In this document: positions 26,719-33,969 of the stretch, piece by piece
How positions within the stretch are numbered: the first letter of the stretch is position 1
Layout: the number at the start of each line of letters is the position of its first letter
NCBI RefSeq assembly: GCF_042677045.1
Contig: NZ_JBHTIH010000008.1
Coordinates: 62,001 to 126,000 of the forward strand
DNA: 64,000 nt
Reading direction: 5' to 3'
DNA from: Lysobacter_K koreensis
GTDB taxonomy: Bacteria > Pseudomonadota > Gammaproteobacteria > Xanthomonadales > Xanthomonadaceae
Notes under the pieces: model-generated
Databases searched by the model: none
What the model saw: the letters and a program-made list of their open reading frames with translations, nothing else
Told to the model about the DNA's origin: nothing
Program-made: the position numbers and the translations under genes

Positions 26719-27201
26719 TTACGGAGAGCGAACCAGCAGCACCACCGCCATCGCCGCGATGCCCTCGCCGCGACCGGTGAAGCCCAGGGTCTCGCTGGTG
26801 GTCGCCTTGACGCTGACCGCATCGAGCGCCAGCCCGAGTTCGCCGGCCAGTGTTTCGCGCATCGCCAACGCGTGCGGCCCGACCTTGGGGCGCTCGCAGA
26901 CCACGGTGATGTCGGCGTTGCCCAGCTGCCAGCCGCGTTCGCGCAGCAGCGCGCGGCAATGGCGCAGGAACGCGAGACTGTCGGCGCCCTTCCATTGCGG
27001 GTCGCTGGGCGGGAAGTGCTGGCCGATATCGCCCAGCGCCAGCGCGCCGAGCATCGCGTCGCACAGCGCGTGGATGACCACGTCGCCGTCGGAATGGGCG
27101 AGCACGCCGCGGTCGTGAGCCACGCGCACGCCGCCGAGCATGACGTGGTCGCCGTCGCCGAACGCGTGCACGTCGAAGCCTTGGCCGATGCGGATGGTCA
27201 T
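26719..27201 (-). CDS. ispF: 2-C-methyl-D-erythritol 2,4-cyclodiphosphate synthase
   Basis: 160 residues. It is a step in the MEP isoprenoid pathway. Zinc ligands are in GFDVHAF (D and H near residues 9-11) and HSDGDVVIHALCDAMLG, with the family loop FPPSDPQWKGADS near 62-75. It is directly downstream of ispD with a REP pair between them, so the two consecutive pathway enzymes are likely to be cotranscribed. Confidence 0.97.
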   Translation of the reverse strand: MTIRIGQGFDVHAFGDGDHVMLGGVRVAHDRGVLAHSDGDVVIHALCDAMLGALALGDIGQHFPPSDPQWKGADSLAFLRHCRALLRERGWQLGNADITVVCERPKVGPHALAMRETLAGELGLALDAVSVKATTSETLGFTGRGEGIAAMAVVLLVRSP

Positions 27202-27231
27202 GTACAGGGCCTCGTTGAAATAGCGGTCATT

Positions 27232-27304
27232 GTAGGAGCGGCTTCAGCCGCGATCGGAGTTCGACCGCTCGACCGTTTGCCAATCGCGGCTGAAGCCGCT
27301 CCTA
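27232..27304. repeat. REP family C inverted pair
   Basis: GTAGGAGCGGCTTCAGCCGC at the left and GCGGCTGAAGCCGCTCCTAC at the right. The right-hand GTAG, on the minus strand, supplies the stop codon of ispD at 27,302-27,304. A different palindrome from families A and B but with the same GTAG head. Confidence 0.92.
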
Positions 27305-28042
27305 CGCCCCGAAGGAAGTTCCCTTGGGGGACATGGCCATCGCCGGATCGCGCCGGGCGAGCAGGTAATGCACCAGCGCAAGGTCGGCCGGGGTGGTGAC
27401 TTTGAGATTGTCCTCGCGGCCCTCGACGAGCCGCGGTCGCGCACCGAGCCGCTCGACCGCCATCGCCTCGTCGGTGACGGCGATGCCGGCGGCGTGCGCC
27501 TGCTCGAGCGCGGCGATCAGCATGCCGCGGCGGAAGGCCTGCGGCGTCATCGCGCGCCAGAGGCCGTCGCGCGGCTGGGTCGCGGCGATGCGGGTATCGG
27601 CGTCGGCGCGCTTGAGAGTGTCGCGCACCGGCGCGGCGAGGATCGCGCCGTCGGCGTGGGCGGTAGCCGCCTTGATCAAACGGTCCAGGTCATCGGCGTG
27701 CAGGTTCGGGCGTGCGGCGTCGTGGACCAGCACGAGCGCGTCATCGCCGACCGACGCGGGCAGCGCGCGCAAGGCCGCGAGCACCGAATCGGCGCGTTCG
27801 CCGCCGCCGATGCATTGCGATACCGGCTTGCCGCGGCGTTCGGTCCAGCCCGGCCAGAGCGGATCGTCGGGCGCCAGCGCGACCATCGCCCCCGCCACCC
27901 GCGGGTGCGCGAGCAGCGCATCGAGCGCGTGCGCGATCAGCGGCTGGCCGGCGGCTTGCAGGTACTGCTTGGGGATGTCGCCACCAAAGCGGGTGCCGCG
28001 ACCGGCCGCGGGGATGACCGCCCACAGCGGCGCGTCAATCAC
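27302..28042 (-). CDS. ispD: 2-C-methyl-D-erythritol 4-phosphate cytidylyltransferase
   Basis: 246 residues. It converts MEP and CTP to CDP-ME. Nucleotide-binding N-terminus VIPAAGRGTRFGGDIPKQY at residues 9-27 and VLVHDAARPNL near 110 are typical. The C-terminal VEGREDNLKVTTPADL fits, after which the tail (RRDPAMAMSPKGTSFGA) is extended by a few residues to the TAG of a REP. Its ATG overlaps the ftsB stop codon (ATGA at 28,039-28,042). Confidence 0.97.
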   Translation of the reverse strand: MIDAPLWAVIPAAGRGTRFGGDIPKQYLQAAGQPLIAHALDALLAHPRVAGAMVALAPDDPLWPGWTERRGKPVSQCIGGGERADSVLAALRALPASVGDDALVLVHDAARPNLHADDLDRLIKAATAHADGAILAAPVRDTLKRADADTRIAATQPRDGLWRAMTPQAFRRGMLIAALEQAHAAGIAVTDEAMAVERLGARPRLVEGREDNLKVTTPADLALVHYLLARRDPAMAMSPKGTSFGA

Positions 28043-28383
28043 GGCGTGTCGCTGTTATCGGCGGCCGCCGGAGCGTTGGCGTCCGGTGCGGTCGACCCGC
28101 CATCGGCCTCGACCACGCGGTAGAACGTCTCGCCGGGCTTGATCATGCCCAGCTCGCTGCGCGCGCGTTCCTCGACCGCGGCCTCGCCCGACTTGAGGTC
28201 CTCGACCTCGGCGGCGAGTGCGTCGTTGCGCTGCTTGAGGCCGGCGTTCTCGCGGCTTTGCTGCTGCACCTGCTCCTGCAGCGTGGCGACCGAGCGGCTG
28301 CCGCCCTCGCCCAGCCACAGGCGGTACTGCAGCAACGCGAACGTCACCAGCAGCACCACCAGCAGCACCCGCAGCACGCGCAT
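28039..28383 (-). CDS. ftsB: Cell division protein FtsB
   Basis: 114 residues. A short cytoplasmic start, one membrane helix (RVLLVVLLVTFALLQYRLWL, about 5-24), then a periplasmic coiled coil (about 30-70) with Leu and Val heptads. FtsB joins FtsQ and FtsL in the divisome. The family motif ARSELGMIKPGETFYRVV is at about 77-94. An Ala/Asp-rich tail of about 20 residues follows. Eno lies 17 bp upstream and ispD overlaps downstream, the usual eno-ftsB-ispD-ispF order. Confidence 0.95.
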   Translation of the reverse strand: MRVLRVLLVVLLVTFALLQYRLWLGEGGSRSVATLQEQVQQQSRENAGLKQRNDALAAEVEDLKSGEAAVEERARSELGMIKPGETFYRVVEADGGSTAPDANAPAAADNSDTP

Positions 28384-28400
28384 CGCCCTGGTTCCCTGCC

Positions 28401-29687
28401 TCAGCGCTTCAGCGAGACGAACGCGTTGCGGCCGGCGTACTTCGCGGCGGAACCCAACTGCTCTTCGATCCGCAGCAACTGGTTGTACTTGGCCACGCGG
28501 TCGCTGCGGCACAGCGAGCCGGTCTTGATCTGGGTCGCGGTAGTCGCCACGGCGATGTCGGCGATGGTGGTGTCCTCGGTCTCGCCCGAGCGGTGCGAGA
28601 CCACCGCGGCGTAGCCGGCGGCATCGGCCATCGCGATCGCTTCCAGGGTCTCGGTCAGCGTGCCGATCTGGTTGACCTTGATCAGGATCGCGTTGGCGAC
28701 CTGCTGGTCGATGCCCTGCTGGAAGATGCGCGGGTTGGTCACGAACAGGTCGTCGCCGACCAGCTGCACCTTGTTGCCGATCTTGTCGGTGAGCAGCTTC
28801 CAGCCGGCCCAGTCGCCCTCGTCCATGCCGTCCTCGATCGTCACGATCGGGTACTGCGCGGCCCAGTTGGCGAGGAAGTCGACGAACTGCTCGCTGGTCA
28901 GGCGCTTGCCTTCGCCGACGAGGTGGTACTTGCCGTTGTCGAAGAACTCGCTGGAGGCGACGTCGAGGCCGAGCAGGATGTCCTCGCCGGCCTTGTAGCC
29001 GGCCTTGCCGATCGCCTCGAGGATGGTTTCCAGCGCTTCCTCGTTGCTGCGCAGGTCCGGCGCGAAGCCGCCCTCGTCGCCGACCGCGGTGCTGAGGCCG
29101 CGGCCCTTGAGCACGCTCTTGAGCGCGTGGAAGATCTCGGTGCCGGCGCGCAGGCTTTCCGCGAACGTGTCGAAGCCGACCGGCAGCACCATGAACTCCT
29201 GCATGTCGACGTTGTTGTCGGCATGCGCACCGCCGTTGATGATGTTCATCATCGGCACCGGCAGCACCGGCGTGCGGTCGCCGGCCAGGTGCTGCCACAG
29301 CGGCACCTTCTTGCTCATCGCCAGCGCATGCGCGTTGGCCATCGACACGCCGAGCAGCGCGTTCGCGCCGAGCCGGCCCTTGTTCTCGGTGCCATCCAGG
29401 TCGATCAGGCGGCGGTCGAGGCCGGCCTGATCGGCGGCATCGAAACCGGCCAGCGCGGTGGCGATCGTGGTGTTGACGTTCTCGACCGCCTTGCGCACGC
29501 CCTTGCCGAGGTAGCGGGTCTTGTCGCCATCGCGCAGCTCGACTGCTTCCTTGCTGCCGGTGGACGCGCCCGACGGCACCATCGCGCGGCCGAAGCTGCC
29601 GTCGGCCAGCGTGACCTCGGCTTCGAGCGTGGGATTGCCGCGGGAGTCGAGGATTTCGCGGGCGTGGATCTTGGCGATGCTGGTCAT
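28401..29687 (-). CDS. eno: Enolase
   Basis: 428 residues. It converts 2-phosphoglycerate to phosphoenolpyruvate and also belongs to the RNA degradosome in some gammaproteobacteria. Visible motifs are SGASTGSKEAVELRDGD near 41, GDDLFVTNP near 310, LIKVNQIGTLTETLEA (the family signature, with the catalytic Lys near 338) and SHRSGETEDTTIADIAVA near 367. Start MTSIAKIHAREILDSRGNPT is exact. First of a tight run of four minus-strand genes. Confidence 0.98.
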   Translation of the reverse strand: MTSIAKIHAREILDSRGNPTLEAEVTLADGSFGRAMVPSGASTGSKEAVELRDGDKTRYLGKGVRKAVENVNTTIATALAGFDAADQAGLDRRLIDLDGTENKGRLGANALLGVSMANAHALAMSKKVPLWQHLAGDRTPVLPVPMMNIINGGAHADNNVDMQEFMVLPVGFDTFAESLRAGTEIFHALKSVLKGRGLSTAVGDEGGFAPDLRSNEEALETILEAIGKAGYKAGEDILLGLDVASSEFFDNGKYHLVGEGKRLTSEQFVDFLANWAAQYPIVTIEDGMDEGDWAGWKLLTDKIGNKVQLVGDDLFVTNPRIFQQGIDQQVANAILIKVNQIGTLTETLEAIAMADAAGYAAVVSHRSGETEDTTIADIAVATTATQIKTGSLCRSDRVAKYNQLLRIEEQLGSAAKYAGRNAFVSLKR

Positions 29688-29717
29688 GGGTGGGGTCGGG
29701 TCTTGAGTTGGGATTCG

Positions 29718-29815
29718 TAGGGCGGGTTTTAACCCGCCGGCTTGGGCGATGACGATGGAATTGCAGGCGCGATGGTTGCTGCCGGCGGTGGCGACGGGTT
29801 GAAAGCCCGCCCTAC
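29718..29815. repeat. REP family B inverted pair
   Basis: GTAGGGCGGGTTTTAACCCG at the left and GGGTTGAAAGCCCGCCCTAC at the right, about 60 bp apart. The right-hand minus-strand GTAG supplies the kdsA stop codon at 29,812-29,814. The pair fills the eno-kdsA gap. Confidence 0.92.
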
Positions 29816-30642
29816 GCGGACTCGAGGAAGCCGTTCTTCTTGGTGACCTGGTCGATCGCCATCAGCGTTTCCAGCAGCGCGCGCATCTTCGGCAGCGGCC
29901 ACGCGTTCGGGCCATCGGACAATGCCTTGTCGGGGTCCGGGTGGGTTTCCATGAAGATGCCGGCGATGCCGACCGCCATCGCCGCGCGCGACAGCACCGG
30001 CACGAACTCGCGCTGACCGCCGGACTTGCCGTCGGCGCCGCCGGGCAGCTGCACCGAATGGGTGGCGTCGAACACCACCGGGCAGCCGGTGTCGCGCATC
30101 ACGCTCAGCGAACGCATGTCCGACACCAGGTTGTTGTAGCCGAAGCTGGCCCCGCGCTCGCACGCCATGATCTGCTGGTTGCCGGTGGCCTGGGCCTTGG
30201 CGGTGACGTGCTTCATCTCCCACGGGGAGAGGAACTGGCCCTTCTTGATGTTGACCGGCTTGCCGGCGCTGGCGACCTTCTGGATGAAGTCGGTCTGCCG
30301 GCAGAGGAATGCCGGCGTCTGCAGCACGTCGACGACCGCGGTCACCTCGTCGAGCGGGGTGTACTCGTGCACGTCGGTCAGCACCGGCACGCCGAGTTGG
30401 CGCTTGACCTCGGCCAGCACCTTCAGGCCTTCCTCCACGCCCGGGCCGCGGAAGCTAGTGCCCGAGGTGCGGTTGGCCTTGTCGAAGCTGGACTTGAAGA
30501 TGAAGGGGATGCCGAGTTCGCCGGTGATTTCCTTGAGCTTGCCGGCGGTGTCGAGCTGCAACTGCATCGATTCGATCACGCACGGGCCGGCGATCAGGAA
30601 GAACGGCTGGTCGAGGCCGATCTCGAATCCACAAAGCTTCAT
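29812..30642 (-). CDS. kdsA: 3-deoxy-8-phosphooctulonate synthase (KDO8P synthase)
   Basis: 276 residues. It condenses phosphoenolpyruvate with arabinose-5-phosphate to start KDO synthesis for lipopolysaccharide. Motifs are LIAGPCVIES near residues 17-26, FKSSFDKANRTS near 49, DVHEY near 91 and VFDATHSVQLPGG near 193. The stop TAG comes from a REP element. Its ATG overlaps the pyrG stop codon (30,639-30,642). Confidence 0.97.
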   Translation of the reverse strand: MKLCGFEIGLDQPFFLIAGPCVIESMQLQLDTAGKLKEITGELGIPFIFKSSFDKANRTSGTSFRGPGVEEGLKVLAEVKRQLGVPVLTDVHEYTPLDEVTAVVDVLQTPAFLCRQTDFIQKVASAGKPVNIKKGQFLSPWEMKHVTAKAQATGNQQIMACERGASFGYNNLVSDMRSLSVMRDTGCPVVFDATHSVQLPGGADGKSGGQREFVPVLSRAAMAVGIAGIFMETHPDPDKALSDGPNAWPLPKMRALLETLMAIDQVTKKNGFLESA

Positions 30643-32333
30643 GCGGTGGCTTCCTTCAGCAAACGTCCACCGACAGCTTGCCCTTTATTGGCCTTGTGCT
30701 CGCGCGCGGCGCGGATGAATCCGATGAACAGCGGATGCCCGTCGCGCGGGGTCGACAGGAACTCCGGGTGCGCCTGGCAGGCCAGGTACCACGGGTGCTG
30801 CGACTTCGGCAGCTCGACCATCTCGACCAACAGGTCGTCCATCGACTTGGCCGAGATCACCAGGCCGGCGTCCTCGAGCTGGGTGCGGTAGCGGTTGTTG
30901 AACTCGTAACGGTGGCGGTGGCGCTCGCCGACCACGTCCTTGCCGTACAACTCGCGCGCCAGCGTGCCCGGCTTGAGGCGCTGGTCCTGCAGGCCCAGGC
31001 GCATGGTGCCGCCCAGGTCGCTGTCCTCGCTGCGGCGCTCGACTTCGCCGGTGGCCGTGCGCCATTCGGTGATCAGTCCGATCACCGGATGCGGGCTGGC
31101 CTTGTCGTTCTCGGTGCTGTTGGCGCCTTCCAGGCCGGCGACGTGGCGGGCGTAATCGACCACCGCCGCCTGCATGCCGTAGCAGATGCCGAAATACGGG
31201 ACGCCGGTTTCGCGCGCGTGTTGCGCGGTCAGCACCTTGCCCTCGAAGCCGCGATCGCCGAAGCCGCCCGGCACCAGGATGCCGTCGACGCCGGCCAGGG
31301 TCGCGACTCCGTCGTTCTCGATCTCGCTCGATTCCAGCCACTTCAGCTTGACCTTGGTCCGCTGGCGCAGGCCGCCGTGCTTGAGCGCCTCGGCCAGCGA
31401 CTTGTAGGCGTCCTGGTGGTCGATGTACTTGCCGACGATGCCGATCGTGACCTCGTCGACCGGGTGTTCGCTGGCGTCGACCACCGCGTTCCATTCGGTC
31501 AGGTCGGCCGGGCCGGCCTTCAGTTTCAGGCGCTCGATGACGATGTCGTCCAGGCCCTCGTCGTGGAAGCGCGCCGGCATCTTGTAGATGTTGTCGAGGT
31601 CGACGGCCGAGATCACCGCGCGCTCGGAAACGTTGGTGAACAGCGCGATCTTGCGGCGGTCGCTGTCGGGCAGCGGCTGCTCGGAGCGGCACAGCAAGAT
31701 GTCGGGCTGGATGCCGATCGAGCGCAGTTCCTTGACCGAGTGCTGGGTCGGCTTGGTCTTGAGCTCGCCGGCGGCGGCAATCCACGGCACCAGGGTCAGG
31801 TGCATGAACAGCGCGCCCTCGGGACCGCGCTCGCTGCGGATCTGGCGGATCGCCTCCAGGAACGGCAGCGACTCGATGTCGCCGACGGTGCCGCCGATCT
31901 CGACCAGGCCGACGTCGAAACCGTCGGTGGCATCGACGATGCAGCGCTTGATCTCGTCGGTGACGTGCGGGATCACCTGCACGGTGCCGCCGAGGTAATC
32001 GCCGCGGCGCTCCTTGCGGATCACGTTGTCGTAGATGCGCCCTGTCGTGATCGAATTCTTGCGGCTAAGGCGCGTGCGCAGGTAGCGCTCGTAGTGGCCC
32101 AGGTCGAGGTCGGTCTCGGCGCCGTCGTCGGTGACGTACACCTCGCCGTGCTGGAACGGGCTCATCGTGCCGGGGTCGACGTTGATGTACGGGTCGAGCT
32201 TCATCATCGTCACGCGCAGGCCGCGCGCTTCGAGGATGGCCGCCAGCGAGGCCGCCGCGATGCCCTTGCCGAGCGAGGAGACCACGCCGCCGGTGACGAA
32301 GATGAGCGGCGTGACAGAGCTGGGGGGAGTCAT
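30639..32333 (-). CDS. pyrG: CTP synthase
   Basis: 564 residues. It makes CTP from UTP, ATP and glutamine. The N-terminal synthase domain starts FVTGGVVSSLGKGIAAASLA; the C-terminal glutamine amidotransferase has the nucleophile Cys in FGICYGMQ and the His/Glu pair in HPEFLS. The start at 32,333 gives the usual N-terminus (MTPPSSVTPLIF); upstream in-frame codons run into non-conserved sequence. PyrG-kdsA-eno order is widely conserved in gammaproteobacteria. Confidence 0.98.
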   Translation of the reverse strand: MTPPSSVTPLIFVTGGVVSSLGKGIAAASLAAILEARGLRVTMMKLDPYINVDPGTMSPFQHGEVYVTDDGAETDLDLGHYERYLRTRLSRKNSITTGRIYDNVIRKERRGDYLGGTVQVIPHVTDEIKRCIVDATDGFDVGLVEIGGTVGDIESLPFLEAIRQIRSERGPEGALFMHLTLVPWIAAAGELKTKPTQHSVKELRSIGIQPDILLCRSEQPLPDSDRRKIALFTNVSERAVISAVDLDNIYKMPARFHDEGLDDIVIERLKLKAGPADLTEWNAVVDASEHPVDEVTIGIVGKYIDHQDAYKSLAEALKHGGLRQRTKVKLKWLESSEIENDGVATLAGVDGILVPGGFGDRGFEGKVLTAQHARETGVPYFGICYGMQAAVVDYARHVAGLEGANSTENDKASPHPVIGLITEWRTATGEVERRSEDSDLGGTMRLGLQDQRLKPGTLARELYGKDVVGERHRHRYEFNNRYRTQLEDAGLVISAKSMDDLLVEMVELPKSQHPWYLACQAHPEFLSTPRDGHPLFIGFIRAAREHKANKGQAVGGRLLKEATA

Positions 32334-32441
32334 GGTTTTGCTGCCGCTGGAAAGCGGTAGTTTACCGGCTGCAGGATCGGGCCGCGACCGCTTGACGGCG
32401 GCCGGGGCAGGCGTTCCGTTCACGAGTGCCCGCCGCTGCAG

Positions 32442-32470
32442 GCAAACGCCCCGGCGGCCGGGGCGTTTGC
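32442..32470. terminator. Palindromic hairpin between pyrG and the exported protein
   Basis: GCAAACGCCCCGG / CCGGGGCGTTTGC with a 3-nt loop. It lacks a strong T run, so it may be a weak terminator or an mRNA end stabiliser for the minus-strand gene above it. Confidence 0.55.
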
Positions 32471-32495
32471 GGGCTACGGCCGGGACGAGGTTGAG

Positions 32496-33143
32496 TTACT
32501 CCTCGTGGCGGCTTTGCTCGCGCTTGGCGCGGCGCTCGGATGCGCGCGCGGCCTGGCGTTCGGCACGCGACGACGGCTGCTCGGAGCCCGAGGCGTCATT
32601 CGCATCGGCCTGTGGGACCTGACCTTGCTGGCCGGCGGTTACCGCGCTGTTCGCCGCGGCGTTGGCGTTGCCGGATACCGTCGCGATCGCGCGGTCGTCG
32701 GCATTGGCAGCGCCTTGGGCGTCGAGCGAGCCGCTGGCGTCAATACTGGCGCTACCCGAACCGGCCGTCGCCGCCTCGGCCAGGGCGCGGCCGCTGACCG
32801 CGGCACCCGTCGCCGCGGCCGCCTGCGCCGTGCCCGACGCCGCCCCGATCACGTGGGTGCCGGCCTGGTGAGCGGCCGAGACGCCGGCCGCCGCTGCGGC
32901 CTGCCCCTGCGTTTGCGTACGTGCGGCGAGGTCGCGCGCACGACGGCTGCCGGCGCGCGCGGCATCGGTGTGCACGCCGATGTCGCCGCGGGCCTGCGCG
33001 CCGGCGCCGATGCCGACGGGCCCGGCCTGCACGCCGGCGCCGCCGCCGATGTTGACCCCGCCACCCAGGACCTGCGCCAAGGCGGTCGGGGCCAGCATCG
33101 CGCCAGCGACCAGGAGCGGAACGACGAATTTGTTCTTGTGCAT
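32496..33143 (-). CDS. Exported Ala/Gly-rich low-complexity protein
   Basis: 215 residues. A clear signal peptide (MHKNKFVVPLLVAGAMLAPTALA) is followed by a glycine-rich part (VLGGGVNIGGGAGVQAGPVG), then about 120 residues dominated by Ala with Gln, Gly, Thr and Ser. The C-terminus is strongly charged, with Arg/Glu clusters ending EQSRHEE. No enzyme motif or known family is seen. It could be a periplasmic or cell-surface structural protein. A second small exported protein lies 305 bp upstream on the same strand, but REPs and a terminator separate them. Confidence 0.7.
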   Translation of the reverse strand: MHKNKFVVPLLVAGAMLAPTALAQVLGGGVNIGGGAGVQAGPVGIGAGAQARGDIGVHTDAARAGSRRARDLAARTQTQGQAAAAAGVSAAHQAGTHVIGAASGTAQAAAATGAAVSGRALAEAATAGSGSASIDASGSLDAQGAANADDRAIATVSGNANAAANSAVTAGQQGQVPQADANDASGSEQPSSRAERQAARASERRAKREQSRHEE

Positions 33144-33276
33144 TGCGGATCTCCGTTATCGGGGGAATAGCCGCCATGTCTATGATGGCGGCGCGGCGAC
33201 CGTAGCCACGCGCGTTTGGCTGGGCACTGAACCGGGCGCCGGCGTGGGGGTATTCCCGGATTGACCTGGTTCTGGT

Positions 33277-33363
33277 CGCAAGGCGGGTTTCAACCCGCCT
33301 TGCGCGTTGCGGCGGACGTGGTACCGAGCAGCCGAAAAACCGGCGGGTTGAAACCCGCCCTAC
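33277..33363. repeat. REP family B inverted pair
   Basis: The left hairpin, GGCGGGTTTCAACCCGCC flanked by CGCAA/TTGCG, lacks GTAG; the right copy ends AACCCGCCCTAC. It sits in the 305-bp gap (33,144-33,448) between two exported-protein genes. The rest of that gap holds the 33,396-33,427 terminator and nothing else I can name. Confidence 0.88.
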
Positions 33364-33395
33364 CTCGGGCTCGGTTTGCCGGACTTGGGGGAAAC

Positions 33396-33427
33396 AAAAA
33401 AAATGCCCCGGAAAGCCGGGGCATTTT
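33396..33427 (-). terminator. Strong terminator after small exported protein
   Basis: On the minus strand AAAATGCCCCGG / CCGGGGCATTTT followed by a run of eight T. Confidence 0.92.
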
Positions 33428-33448
33428 GTTGGGAGCTTCGAACGCCAA

Positions 33449-33700
33449 TCAGCGGCGATCGTCTTCCTCGGGTTCGTCGGCCTGCGCCTCGCGATCCTTC
33501 CTGGCCTTCTTGGCCTGGTCGGTTTTCTTGTCGGCCTTGGCCGGCGCGTCCTTGCTCGTGTCCTGGGCGGCGGCGTCTCGCGCGGCCTGCTCGGCCTGCG
33601 CCTTGGCCTGCGCGTCGGCGTCCGCGGTCTGCGCCATGGCGAGCGGCGCGGCCAGGGCGGCGGCGATCAGGGTCGGAAGCAACAACTTGCGGGTGGTCAT
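33449..33700 (-). CDS. Small exported charged protein
   Basis: 83 residues. Signal peptide (MTTRKLLLPTLIAAALAAPLAMA, cleavage after about 23), then a mature part of only 60 residues composed almost wholly of Ala, Asp, Lys, Gln and Glu, with an acidic end DEPEEDDRR. Composition suggests an unfolded or helical periplasmic protein. I do not recognise a family. A strong terminator directly follows. Confidence 0.75.
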   Translation of the reverse strand: MTTRKLLLPTLIAAALAAPLAMAQTADADAQAKAQAEQAARDAAAQDTSKDAPAKADKKTDQAKKARKDREAQADEPEEDDRR

Positions 33701-33880
33701 GCGAGGTCTCCAAAATGGGGATATGCGGGTGAAACCAGGACGAAATGCCGTCCCAAGCCGCTCCCCTCAGCGACGCCGCAGACCGTAACGGCCGCTTCCA
33801 TGCTCGCGACTGAACAAGGATACGCCGCTGCGGCGGCCCTCTGCGGGCGCCGCTGGACGCCAGCGCGATCCCATCCCGCT

Positions 33881-33916
33881 TTGTCCAAGCTGTTGTCCGT
33901 CTTGTTGTCCAGCTTG
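33881..33916 (+). promoter_or_regulatory. Three phased 12-bp direct repeats upstream of parE
   Basis: TTGTCC occurs at 33,881, 33,893 and 33,905, exactly 12 bp apart, each followed by a similar six bases (AAGCTG, GTCTTG, AGCTTG). They end about 54 bp before the parE start. This looks like an array of protein-binding sites or a small duplicated promoter element; TTGTCC is also the first six bases of a high-GC DnaA box, but the last three bases do not match. Confidence 0.4.
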
Positions 33917-33969
33917 ACCCCCCTGCCCGCCGTCGCCATCCTCGCCGCTTCGCTAATCCCCCGTGACGC

